Shown: positions 9,184-18,815 of the stretch, in pieces
Layout: the number at the start of each line of letters is the position of its first letter
Position numbering within the stretch: position 1 is the first letter of the stretch
Assembly (NCBI GenBank): GCA_026770575.1
Contig: MU657305.1
Coordinates: 64,098 to 89,922, forward strand
Length of the DNA stretch: 25,825 nucleotides
Direction: 5' to 3'
From: Pelagophyceae sp. CCMP2097
Lineage: Eukaryota > Sar > Pelagophyceae
Made by a program: the position numbers and the translations under genes
Notes under the pieces: model-generated
The model's input: only the letters and a program-made list of their open reading frames with translations
Database searches by the model: none
What the model was told of the DNA's origin: nothing

Positions 9184-11368
9184 ATGTCTCCGCTGTCCTC
9201 GAAACTCTGCGCGGCGTTTCTGCTGCGGCCGCCGCGGGCTGCGCCTCTCGCGCGCTTCTCGAGCGCGGTGCCTTTGGACCCCGCGGTGGCGCTCTTGGGT
9301 CCCGTGGCCTACGACGCCGCCGCCGCCGCGGCCGCGCGCCGAGCAAAGCTGAAGAAGACGGCCGCGATCCAGCTCAACGCCAAGCTCCTGGCGGCGCAAG
9401 ACCAAGAGGCGATTTTGAGTATATACGCGAGCGAAGGGCCGCAGTTCAACGAAATCAACACCGCCACGGCTCTCCACCGCCTCGCAAAGGTCTCGCGCCG
9501 CACGGGCGCCGCCGACGCGCGCCTCGAGCGCCTCGCGCGCTTGGCCGCCGCGACGGCGGAAGGGTGGGAACCAAGACATTGCGCGAACGTTTGTCGGCAC
9601 CCGCGTCTACCCCGGACACATGCAGAGTGCTTCGTAAACGGAACCGCCATGTCGTAAACTGAATCGCTATGTAGGCTGGGCCGTGGCGAAGCTCGGGAAC
9701 GTGTCCGCGGCGCCTGCTTTGTTCGACGTCGTGGCCTCTAAAGCGATTAAGACGATAGCCAAGTGGTCTCCGCAGGAGATCGGAAATCTTGCCTGGTCGT
9801 TCGCAAAGGTCAAAATCCGAGACCCGAAGCTCTTCGCCGTGATCTCCGAGGCCGCGCAGCCGCAGCTGGGCAAGTACAAGCCGCAAGAGCTGACCCAGCT
9901 GACGTGGAGCTTTGCCTGGCTGAACCTTTCCGGGGGCGGCGGCGGCCGCCTCTTCCACGCCGTTTCTGCCCAAGCCATATTGAGAATGTCGACGTTTGGT
10001 GCGCAGGACGTGGCGAACACCGTTTGGGCCTTTGCAAAGGCGCAAGTTCGCGCCCCGGCGCTCTTCCAAAAAGCCGCCCTGCAAGTTTCCGAAAAGATAG
10101 AAACCTTCAACCCGCAGGAACTCGCAAACGTCGTCTGGGCATTTTCGACGGCGGGCGTGGAAGCGCCTTTGTTGTATGAAGCGGTGGCGGCGGAGTCGGT
10201 GAAGAAGATTGCGACGTTCGATTCTCAGAACATGGCAAACATGGCATGGGCTTTCGCCACCGCAGGTCATCCGGCGCCATTGTTGTTCGAAGCAATCGCG
10301 CACGTCAGTGAGAATAAAGTGGCGACGTTTAACCCGCAGGACTTGTCGAACACGGCTTGGGCGTATGCGAAAAGTGGCGTCCGCGCGTCGAACCTGTATC
10401 TCGCCATCTCAGTCGAAGCGTCCAAGAAGGTCAAGCTCTTCAAACCTCAGGAGCTTTCGAATCTGGCCTGGGCTTTTAGCACCGCGCACATGGACTCGCA
10501 CGACGTGTTCACCGCCATTGCGTCGGAAGCCGCTCGTAAGATGCAGCACTTCAAAGCCCAAGAGCTCGCCAACATCGCATGGGCCTTTGCGAAAGCCGAC
10601 GCGCAGCAGCCGCAGCGCAGCGAGGCCGCTTCTGCTCTCTTTGAAGCGGTGGCTGTAGAAGCGCCCTTGAAGATGCAAAGCTTCAAGGCGCAGGAGCTCG
10701 CCAACACCGTCTGGGCCTTTTCAAAGGCGGGCATCGAAGCGCCGGCTTTATACGCGGCAGTCGCGAAACGGTCCCGGGACGCGATGCCGAATGCTGCGCC
10801 GCAGGCTCTGGCGACTACGCTCTGGGCTTTTGCGAAAGCGGGTTTCCGCGCGCCCAAGCTCTTTTGGTTGGTGAGCACCGAAGCCACTCGACGGGTTTCA
10901 GAGTTCAACGCCCAGGAATTAGCAAACATCGTCTGGGCCTGCGCCACGGCGGGCGTCAAGGCGCCCTTGTTATTCGTGGCCGTGGAGGAGGCTGCAACTT
11001 CAAACGACCTCATGCAGACGTTCAAACCGCAGGAGCTCGCGAACATCGCGTGGGCCTTTACGACGGCGTGGGCCGAGGCCCCGGTTCTGTATCGGTTTGT
11101 GGCCGTCGTCGCATCGGAGAAGATGGCGGCTTTCACACCGCAAGAGCTCGCAAACATATCGTGGGCCTTTTCCTATTCCGCCGGGAAGACAGAAATGGCC
11201 TTGTTCAACGCAATCGCGGATCAAACGCTGATGCGTCTCGTGGCCTTCAACGCGCAGGAGCTGTCCATGACGTTGGCCGCCTTCGAGCACGCCGGGCTGG
11301 ACGCGACGTTCCCACGGCTGTTGAAAGAAATTTACCGAGAACAGCAACGCCGGAACAACGCCTTCTGA
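9184..11368 (+). CDS. Organelle-type helical-repeat (37-residue, RAP-associated family) protein without RAP domain, two exons
   Basis: Exons 9184-9592 and 9675-11368, intron 82 bp (GTCGGC..TATGTAG). The join gives ANVCWAVAKLGN, matching SNACWGAAKVSN in the paralogue at 22458-24977, which fixes the splice. The protein has 700 residues. The N-terminus MSPLSSKLCAAFLLRPPRAA is basic, hydroxylated and free of acidic residues, typical of a mitochondrial (less likely plastid) presequence. A conserved TATALHRLAKVSRRT segment follows. About 14 repeats of roughly 37 residues then run to the end, with the core F-x-(A/P)-QELANxxWAFx-(T/K)-AG-x-x-AP-x-LF-x-AV. Such repeats accompany RAP domains in proteins that bind organellar RNA. 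No RAP domain is present: the frame stops after EIYREQQRRNNAF. It may therefore act with a partner or be a derived family member. Function is inferred from family resemblance. Confidence 0.85.
9675..11300 (+). repeat. About 14 diverged tandem units of about 111 bp (coding)
   Basis: The repeat units of the helical-repeat protein. Their DNA has diverged while the pattern (QELAN-xx-WAF) is kept at protein level. One unit near 10590-10650 carries an insertion (ADAQQPQRSEAAS). Confidence 0.85.
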
Positions 11369-12084
11369 AGACCGCCCGTCCGCTGCGTCGTCTGCCGGAG
11401 CGCGCTCCGACGGCGCCGCTTCCCCGGTGCCGCCAGCGGAGGCCGCGGCAGTCTTCGCCGACTCTGCGCGCCGACGCCGACGGCCACGGCGCCGCACGCT
11501 TCGGCGCCCCCCGGACCACCTCCGCGCACGCCGCCGCCTCGCTCCAGGCACGGCGCTCGGGAGATGGGGTCCACCATGGAGCTTTGGAAGATTGATCTTT
11601 GGAAGATTTCCGAATATCACAAACGCCTCGTCTAAACGGCCACCGCCCGACGCCCGCCGCGCCAGTCGCCGAAGCGCCGGAGCCGACCGACGGCGCGGCG
11701 AAGGACGTCCATCGAGCCCCGAGCTCGGATCGCGGTCCCCTCCGCCGCGAGGTGCCCCGCCTGCCCGCTGTGTCCGTAAGCACACCTCTTCTCGAGTGCT
11801 CCCTCTGCGGCTCCAATTTGTGCGGGCGGCGGGGCGCCGGACGCGTCGGGGCGCCCGGACGCGTCGGCCCGGGTGCCGTTACCGCGGGTTTTCGGGCTGT
11901 CGCCGCCCCTGCCGAGCGTCGCGGGATTGCGAGAGTTTATCGACACTGTATCATAGATACCTCGAGAGAGCAACCTTCCCTGTTGGGCCAGCCCCACCCA
12001 GGGTGGATCTGAAGCAAGCAAACTCTTCCCTGCCGACGACTGCTCGAGAAGCGACGAGCGTCCGGTTCGAATACTCCGGAGACA
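11369..12084. other. Intergenic region between convergent genes
   Basis: 716 bases between the 3' ends of a + strand and a - strand gene. It contains a short tandem CTTTGGAAGATT duplication (about 11581-11607) and a repeat copy at 11985-12021. Frames here are short or Arg/Pro/Ala-rich shadows, and no gene is supported. Confidence 0.45.
11985..12021 (+). repeat. Third copy of the GGGCCAGCC...AAGCAAGCAA repeat
   Basis: It reads GGGCCAGCCCCACCCAGGG then TGGATCTGAAGCAAGCAA, differing from the copies at 661-742 at a few positions (G for A in GGATC, TGAAGC for TTAAGC). It lies 64 bases beyond the stop of the minus-strand WD40 gene, antisense to it. Confidence 0.7.
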
Positions 12085-13289
12085 TTAGAGTGCGACGTGC
12101 CAGAGCCGCGCCGTGTTGTCGCGGCTCGCCGTCACGACACGCTCGCCATCGGGCGAGAACGCGCAGCTCGTGACCTTGAAGGTGTGCCCCTCGAGCGTCG
12201 ACTGCAACGCACCCGTCTCGGCGTCCCACAGCCGCGCCGTCTTGTCGTCGCTCGCCGTCACGACGCGCTGGCCGTCGGNNNNNNNNNNNNNNNNNNNNNN
12301 NNNNNNNNNNNNNNNNNNNNNNNNNNNNNNNNNNNNNNNNNNNNNNNNNNNNNNNNNNNNNNNNNNNNNNNNNNNNNNNNNNNNNNNNNNNNNNNNNNNN
12401 NNNNNNNNNNNNNNNNNNNNNNNNNNNNNNNNNNNNNNNNNNNNNNNNNNNNNNNNNNNNNNNNNNNNNNNNNNNNNNNNNNNNNNNNNNNNNNNNNNNN
12501 NNNNNNNNNNNNNNNNNNNNNNNNNNNNNNNNNNNNNNNNNNNNNNNNNNNNNNNNNNNNNNNNNNNNNNNNNNNNNNNNNNNNNNNNNNNNNNNNNNNN
12601 NNNNNNNNNNNNNNNNNNNNNNNNNNNNNNNNNNNNNNNNNNNNNNNNNNNNNNNNNNNNNNNNNNNNNNNNNNNNNNNNNNNCGCCTGCAGCGCGCCCG
12701 TCTCGGCGTCCCAGAGCTGCGCCGTGTTGTCGCCGCCCCCTGTCACGATGCGCTTGCCGCCGGGCGAGAACGCGCAGCTCCAGACGTCGCTGGCGTGCCC
12801 CTCGAGCGTTGTCAGCAGCGCGCCCGTCTCGGCGTCCCAGAGCCGCGCAGTCCTGTCGCCGCTCGCCGTCACGAGGCGCTTGCCGTCGGGCGAGAACGCG
12901 CAGCTCACGACACAGGCGGTGTGCCCCTCGAGCGTCTTCAGCAGCTCGCCGGTCTCGGCGTCCCAGAGCCGTGCCGTCCCGTCGTAGCTCGTCGTCAATA
13001 TGCGGTTGCCGTCGGGCGAGAACGCGCAGCTCGTGACCTCGCGGGTGTGCCCCTTGAGGATTGCGGTGCCCTTGAGGATCCGGTCTTTCCAGATGAGTCT
13101 GCGCACGGCCGGCGCCACGGCCCGCGCATTTCGAGCGACTCGTGCTGTCACGAGGAGCGCGTTCGGTGATGCCGCCAGCCGGAGGATGAGCGCGAGCAGG
13201 TCGCTCAGCTCGAGCACCTCGAGCGCCGGCGCGGCGCCGGCGGCTGGTCGCGACTTGACGACTCGCACGGCTTTGTTGATGAGGTCCAT
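12085..13289 (-). CDS. WD40-repeat protein with F-box-like N-terminus (interrupted by assembly gap)
   Basis: ATG at 13287-13289 ([14 protein letters not shown]); TAA at 12085-12087. Residues about 25-75 ([20 protein letters not shown], then [19 protein letters not shown]) have the helical Leu/Val pattern and terminal W-x-D of an F-box-like domain; this is inference. Four nearly identical 42-residue WD40 units follow ([15 protein letters not shown], then [10 protein letters not shown]). After the N run come the end of one unit and a last unit ending TARLWHVAL. If the F-box reading is right, it would be a substrate adaptor of an SCF ubiquitin ligase. The frames on the two sides of the gap do not agree with a 405-base gap, so the N run is a nominal size. 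The 3' end resembles that of the gene at 25363 (CATTAGA just after the last codons). Confidence 0.85.
12279..12683. other. Assembly gap (405 N) inside a WD40 tandem array
   Basis: The N run begins and ends within WD40 units. On the left the minus-strand frame resumes in SPDGQRV; on the right it stops after TGALQA. An unbroken array needs 46 + 126n bases here (298 for n=2, 424 for n=3), and 405 fits neither. Confidence 0.95.
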
Positions 13290-13526
13290 TGCCACCGAGC
13301 CGTGGGATGGGCATGGACCTCCGCGCGCGCGCGGCTAGAACGAAAGTTGCCCTCCGACGTCGCGACTCCGCCCCGGGCCCCGCCCCCGCCGCTGGGGCGA
13401 GTCGTGAACGTGCTTAAAGTTAAACGTGCGGACCGCGGAGAGAGAGTTCAAACGAAGTCCATATTAGCGATACGCCCGCGTTCGTCCCGCGCGCGCGCGC
13501 CCTCTTGGGCGCCCCGGGCGGCGGCG
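13290..13526. promoter_or_regulatory. Divergent intergenic region, probable bidirectional promoter
   Basis: 237 bases separate the starts of the minus-strand WD40 gene and the tentative + strand gene at 13527. The AT-richer stretch about 13405-13470 may hold promoter elements. No specific motif is identified. Confidence 0.3.
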
Positions 13527-14634
13527 ATGAGTGCGATGGAGACGAGCGACGCGGCGGCGAGCGCGTCGCTGATCCGCGGGACGTCGATTTATGACGGCGG
13601 GTGCGTCTCACGTCCCTCTGCCTCAAACGTCTAACGTCTCTTTGCCGCCGCGCGACGGGCGCCGCCGCGTGACGGCACGGGCCACGCGATCGACTCGAGA
13701 CAACGGCGTGTAGCTACGACGACGAGCCGGACAACGCCAACTTCCCACGCCGCGAAAACGGGCCCGCCGCCGCGTCCGCCTCCGTGCCCGGGAGAAGGCC
13801 TCGAGGCGCCGGCGTAGGGCGCCCGCGGACGGCGGCGAGAAGCGGAAGCCGTTCAACACCAACCTCTTTGAAAGTGCGTCTTTGGATTGCCTCTTTGAGA
13901 GTGTGCCGCCGGTCGTCGCCGCCGCCTCGCGACCGCGCGCCCGCGTCGCTCGCGCCACTCGCGCCGCCCAGGCCAGAAGCCCGACGAGTCGGCGCGCGTC
14001 GGCAAGGAGTACGCCGGCGACGGCGATGTCGCGGACGAAGGCTCGCACGCGCGCGGACCCGCGCCGACTGCAAAGGCTTGCTCCGAGTCGCCGCGAGGCC
14101 CTCTGCCTTTGGGCTTTGGACCTTCTTCGACGGCGTTTATAGGTTCTGGAAGCAGCGGCGCGACGTGTTTTGGGCCGCGGCGGAGAGGTGCGTCTTCCTT
14201 CTCGTAGAGTTTCACCCTGTTTCCTGTTGCACAGTCCCGCCCGCGTGCCTCTGGATCGCCGCGCGCAGCGAGCTGCACGAGGCGCTCGACGTCCTCGACG
14301 AGCCCGACGCGCGAATTCGCATCGACGTGCGTGCTTTGGTCATCGTAAAACGGGCGTGGAAGGCCGACCCAAAGCAGCAGCCCCGCGAGGTCCCCGCGCG
14401 CCGCCTCCCGACGCACGAAGTCGAGGCGTCATCTAGGCGGAGCGCTCGGGCATCCCGACGCCGTTCCCGGAGGGGGGGTCCTGGCAATGGGAACTGTATA
14501 GGCGGACAACGTTCCTGGCGCGGCAGGTTCGTCCCGGGATCCCGAGGGCCGCTTCGGGCGCGCGAGGGGCGTCCTAGGCGCGCGGCGACGACGCCGCCGC
14601 GGGCGGAGCGGCCGACGCCCCGATGGCGTCGTAG
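13527..14634 (+). CDS. Tentative small multi-exon protein of unknown function
   Basis: No family is recognised. The model rests on chained splice signals: exons 13527-13600, 13714-13773, 13818-13873, 13972-14187, 14235-14326, 14437-14526 and 14578-14634. Introns are 113, 44, 98, 47, 110 and 51 bp. Four donors are GTGCGT, and the 47-bp intron ends in a pyrimidine-rich tract (TTTCCTGTTGCACAG). All phases close, giving about 214 residues. Readable segments are SIYDGGYDDEPDNANFPRR, KRKPFNTNLFESQKPDESAR, SELHEALDVLDEPDARIRID and FPEGGSWQWELYRRTTFLAR. The least certain parts are the 44-bp intron (donor GTCCGC), exon 4 (low-complexity Gly/Ser/Pro) and the last intron; without the last intron the frame stops at 14575-14577. 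A competing reading in another frame near 14110-14190 gives FFDGVYRFWKQRRDVFWAAA, so exon 4 may be wrong. The protein looks soluble and partly disordered. Confidence 0.45.
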
Positions 14635-14915
14635 CTACGGCGGTATGTAACTCCAGACTCTTAAGTCGTTTTGGAGGGGACCCGGGCTTGCGAGTGCGTC
14701 GCGAGAGCGCGCCGGAGGCATGCTGGCCCAGCCTGATCCTCCATGCCTCGGTCGGTCTAGGGACCCTTGTTCGAAAAGCAGAAAGATTCGAGACGGAGAG
14801 GGAGAACTCCGGTGCGCAAAGGGCGCTCAGCGCGGAAAAAGTGCACGCGGCGAGGGTATCCCGTTGAGACGCGCCGGGAGTCATGCCCAAACACGCACGC
14901 CTGGTGTTTCAAGCG
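14635..14915. other. Intergenic region between convergent genes, no gene seen
   Basis: 281 bases between the tentative + strand gene and the stop of the minus-strand RAP gene. Only short frames without recognisable content. Confidence 0.35.
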
Positions 14916-16459
14916 TCAGCCCACCCCTGGGGACCTTCCAAGACTCAAAAGTTGTCGGTCTTGTTCGGTCTTGTTTTTGAGGAACTTTGCCTTTGCTTTT
15001 TGGTCCAGCAGCGCCTCCCACTCGTAGTAGTGGACCCTTGCTATTCTCCAACCGAGGCGCCGGACCACGCGTTCCTTGAAAAGTGGCTCGCCGCACAATT
15101 CGGGTTTTCGCCCCCCGCCGCGTAAATGCGCCCATGGCGAGTGGTCCTCGAAGCACTGCTTGTGGTCTGGGAAGGCCATGTCCAAGCTCAACGCGTCTAC
15201 TGTCACGTGGTCAAAGTCGTGCTTCCATTTCAGGAGGTTCAGCGCCTTTGACAAATCGCGCTGCGCACGGTGCTGCTTCGGTTCCTGCTTCAAATACGCC
15301 TCTCTTAGTAAAGCTTCGTGCCTACCCAGGGCGGTTGTTAAACCGTTTGAGGGCGCGCCCATCTGCAAATGCACAGAGACGAGGTGGAGCAAAGCCAGGT
15401 TTGAAGCGTCGAGCTCTTCAATTACAAGGTCGAGGCCCGGCGCCATGTCCTCGAGGAGAGGCGCCGAAACGCCCGCTTTCGCATAAGCCCAGACGGTGTT
15501 CGCGAGAGCCCGCGCGGGGAACGCCATCATCTTCGACGTTGCTTCTCTCGCAACTTTTTCAAAGAAACGGCGATTCATGTCCGACGCTCCAGCTGCCAAT
15601 ACGCCCACACCAAGTCCGCCAACTCTTGTGCAGTAAACGCCGCAATCTTCTTCAGCCCTTCGACGGCAATCGCCGCAAACAAACTCGGCGCCGGCACCTG
15701 AGCCTGTGCGAAGGCCCACGCCGTGTTCGCGAGGTCTTGCGCCTCGAACGCGGAAACCTTTTGCCGCGCTTTCAAGGCGACTGCTTCGAATAAAGACCGG
15801 TGCGCCTCGCCCGCCGTCGCAAAAGCCCAGACGATGCTCGCGAGGTCGTGCGCCTCGAAGGATTCGATGGTGTCGACTGCTCTTGCGGAAGCGACCGCGA
15901 AGAAGTGCGAAGCCTCGACGCCTCGAATCTTCGCGACGCTGCAACACGCTTGCGCGAGGCCGCGCGGGTCTGACTCGGCGATGGTCGCCGCCGCGCGGCC
16001 GAGCAACTCTTGTAAGAGGTGTTGGTTTGAGGCGTCTTGAGAGGCGCCGAGGCGGTGCAGCGCCGTGGCCAAGTCACCCTGGCTAAAGTCGCGCGCTTCG
16101 ATGAGCGCCGGGACGTCGTGCGCGTCCACGACGTCGACGAGGTGCGTCTTCAGCGTCGTCTCCACCGCCGGCGAGGGCGGTACGGCGTCTGCCATTTCGG
16201 CGACTGTGACAAAGGGCCATGTGCCGGCCGCGTCCAACTCGAGCTGCACGTGCTCCGCACGCCCGCCCTGGACGCCGCGCGGCTCCGCCGTTTCGCCGTC
16301 GGGCAGGGTGGCAAGAGGCGCCTTTGGCCGCGCGGCAAGCGGTGCGCCGGCCTCGAGGCCCGTCGCGAAGCGCCGCGCGCTCGGCGCGCTCGGCAATAGG
16401 CGCCGCGGTCGGCGCAGCGCCACGCCTATTGCCGAGCGCGCCGCAGCGCCGCGGGCCAT
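14916..16459 (-). CDS. RAP-domain helical-repeat protein with a one-base frameshift
   Basis: ATG at 16457-16459 gives MARGAAARSAIGVALRRPRR, a basic presequence suggesting mitochondrial or plastid import; an upstream in-frame ATG at 16522 is possible. Then come a LATALHRLG segment shared with the two paralogues, about five 37-residue repeats (ESFEAHDLASIVWAFATAG, AFEAQDLANTAWAFAQA) and a C-terminal RAP domain. At about 15598 the frame breaks after QELADLVWAY and resumes one base out as LAAGASDMNRRFFEKVA. This aligns residue for residue with VWAYSTSGAAEQHRTLF in the paralogue at 22458-24977, so exactly one base is missing. With it, the length would be 514 residues. The RAP domain keeps LSLDMAFPDHK, FKERVVRRLGW and YYEWEALLDQKAK. 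Its core reads FEDHSPWAHL where the paralogue has VEFDGPAHYL, so conserved positions are altered. Either an assembly indel or a decaying gene is possible. Confidence 0.75.
16382..16443. repeat. 21-bp perfect inverted repeat (hairpin) in the targeting-peptide coding region
   Basis: The arm at 16382-16402 (core GCGCGCTCGGCAATAGGCG) is exactly complementary to 16423-16443 (core CGCCTATTGCCGAGCGCGC), with a 20-base GC-rich loop. It lies within the first 80 bases of the minus-strand RAP gene and would form a very stable mRNA hairpin near the start codon at 16459. Confidence 0.9.
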
Positions 16460-17235
16460 GGCGGGACCCGACGGCCGCCGCGGGAGCCGAATGTTCCAAA
16501 AGAGGGCTTCTTCGGCGAGCATAGGGCTTGTGAGCACGTGCTCCCTCGATGCAGGTGAGAGAATTCACGGCCGGTACTGTACTTGAATGCGCTTGAGGGC
16601 CGCCCATAAAGTCATATGAGTGTTCTCTATCGCCTGGTTGGCGAACTTTTGAACAAATTCGAAAGTGGCGGGGCGCAAACGGAGTGACGTCCCAGCGCGA
16701 GCCGCGGGCGGCAGCGCCTCCGAGGGCCTTTCCAATTGGACGCGACGGAAATCTTGTAAAGGTTGATCTTTTGGGATCGCACAATTATTGATGTCGCCTT
16801 TTTGCTGCAAAAGTTCGCTCTGAAAATATTCATGGCATGGGGCGTCTACGACGGCGCCGCGTCTCGCTGCCTAACCTGGACGTGCCCCGCTCCAAGACCG
16901 CGATTCCCCGCGGGGCTCGTTCGAATTTCGGGTCCGGTGAGATCTAAAAACGGTCCGGTGAAGATTCTGACGCGATTGCACTCCAGCGTCAAGTCGAGAC
17001 TCCAGCGAGGATATCTCACAGTACGGCGCGGCGTCCTCCTTGCGGCGCGCGGGCGGAGGGGGGGGGGCGGCGCGCGGAGCCCGGGGCGTTGCCCGCGGCG
17101 GGCGGCGGCGCGCGGGGCCCCGCCCGCGCGCGCGTGGCTGCCGCGCCTTCACGGCCCAACTTCAATGAGAGCGACTGTTCAGAATATCGGACTCCCCCGG
17201 CGCTCCCGCGGCCGCGCTGGACGGCCTTTGTTAGG
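16460..17235. promoter_or_regulatory. Divergent intergenic region
   Basis: 776 bases between the starts of the minus-strand RAP gene and the aldolase. AT-richer parts (16560-16660, 16755-16835) could serve as promoters. A short direct repeat GGTCCGGTGA occurs at about 16931 and 16952. Bases 17035-17145 are extremely GC-rich, with a run of G. No gene is supported. Confidence 0.35.
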
Positions 17236-18815
17236 ATGTCGCGCCTCCTCCTCGCGCTCGCCGTTGGCGTCGTCTCGGCGTTCGCGCCGGTGGCTCGACG
17301 AGGCGCCTCGGCGACGCCGATGAACTCGGCCGCCATCGATATCGCCAAGGGCGCGGTTAGCACCAAGCTCCCGCTCTCCGTCAAGCCGGGCGTCGTTACG
17401 GGCAAGGCCCTCATGGACCTGCTCACGTGCACAAGCAGCGTCCGATGCCAAAGGTGGATTGAAGCAATACGGGCTGCCGCAACCGGCCAGGTTGCTAAGG
17501 CCCGCCCTTGCGCGCCCCGGGACGTGGACGCCGGCGGCCCGCGGTCTACGCAAAGGCGCGGCCGCCCGTCGAGGGCCCCCGAGGAGCGGCGGCGGTGGAG
17601 AGGCCGTGGTTGCTCTCGGCAACAGGACACGCCAACGAAAATTTGCCCGGGCGACGAGGGCGCGGGGGCTCGATGCCAAGTAGCAACGCAGTCGCTTCCG
17701 AGAGTGCAGTCGAGACTCGCGCTCTCGAGGCACTGCGGCCTTGATAAAGACCCCTTTTGAGCCTCATCAGCGACCCTTTAAAACCTCTTAGGTACGCCAA
17801 GGAGACTGGTTTCGCCATCCCGGCCGTCAACTGCGTTTCCTCGTGCGGCATCAACGCGTGCCTCGAGGCAGCCGCCAAGTACGGCGGCCCGATGATCGTT
17901 CAGTTCTCGCGCGGTGGCGGCCAGTTCATGGCGGGCAAGTACGTTTCCTCGCAGAAGGGCAACGCCGACATTGCGTCCATCGCGGGCTGCGTTGCCGGCG
18001 CGCTGCAAGTTCGTCAGCTGGCGGCGCTCTACGGTGTGCCTGTCATCCTGCACACGGACCACTGCATGCGCGAGTGGCTGCCGTGGTTCGACGGCCTCAT
18101 GGAGGCCAACGAGGACTACTTCGCCAAGAACGGCGAGCCGCTCTTCTCGTCGCACATGCTTGACCTCTCCGAGGACCCGCTCGAGGAGAACATTGAGACG
18201 TGCGTCAAGTACCTGACGCGCATGTCCAAGGTCAACCTCCTCCTCGAGATGGAGCTCGGCATCACGGGTGGCGAGGAGGACGGCGTCGACAACTCCAACG
18301 TCGACTCGTCCAAGCTGTACACGCAGCCGGAGGAGGTCTGGGCTGTCTACGAGGCCCTTTCCAAGATCGAGGGCGGCATGTTCACGGTCGCCGCCGCGTT
18401 TGGCAACGTCCACGGCGTCTACTCGCCGGGCAACGTCAAGCTCCAGCCGCAAATCCTCCACAACACGCAGAAGTTCATCTCGGAGAAGCTCGGCGGCCCG
18501 AACAAGCTGCCCGTCTTCTTCGTCTTCCACGGCGGCTCGGGCTCCTCGACGGAGGACATCCAGTACGCGCTCGAGGCTGGCACCATCAAGATGAACATTG
18601 ACACGGACACGCAGTGGTCCTTCTGGGACGGCATCCGCGCCTACGAGGCCAAGAACCGCCCCTTCCTCCAGGGCCAGATCGGCAACCCCGAGGGCGAGTT
18701 CAAGCCGAACAAGAAGTACTACGACCCGCGCATGTCGCTCCGGTCGGCCGAGGAGGCGACGGTGATTCGCCTTGGCAAGGCCATGGAGGACCTCAAGTGC
18801 ATCAACGTCATCTAA
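17236..18815 (+). CDS. FBA: Plastid class II fructose-1,6-bisphosphate aldolase, two exons
   Basis: Class II aldolase cleaves or forms fructose-1,6-bisphosphate from glyceraldehyde-3-phosphate and dihydroxyacetone phosphate, in glycolysis or the Calvin cycle. Exons 17236-17426 and 17792-18815, intron 365 bp (GTGCAC..TCTTAG). The join gives LLTYAKETGFAIPAVNC, as expected for the family; 404 residues. The N-terminus MSRLLLALAVGVVSAFAPVA is a signal peptide with the SAFAP-type motif of stramenopile plastid precursors, so stromal location is likely. Divalent-metal and active-site motifs are intact: HTDHC, GITGGEEDGVDNS, FGNVHGVY, FHGGSGSS and MNIDTDTQW. The closest resemblance is to the class IIA (E. 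coli FbaA) type, which is about 360 residues. The C-terminus CINVI matches the family's usual end. It is divergently arranged with the RAP gene. An 18-bp hairpin surrounds the stop codon. The intron is several times longer than the others here. Confidence 0.95.
17427..17791 (+). other. Unusually long intron of the aldolase gene
   Basis: 365 bases from GTGCAC to CCTCTTAG. The other introns modelled here are mostly 44-113 bp, the exception being a 234-bp one in the SDR gene. It contains GGTGGATTGAAGCAA near 17453, which partly resembles the GGGTGGATCTGAAGCAAGCA repeat; this may be chance. No ORF of note. Confidence 0.7.

Noticed and set aside
11576..11637. Small ORF starting MELWKIDLWKISEYH
   Set aside because: Only 20 codons, built on a short tandem duplication, with no support from context.
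14110..14190. FFDGVYRFWKQRRDVFWAAA-containing frame as an exon
   Set aside because: It would need a GC-AG intron upstream, and its phase does not join to the next well-supported exon at 14235. Kept as an alternative, not as the model.
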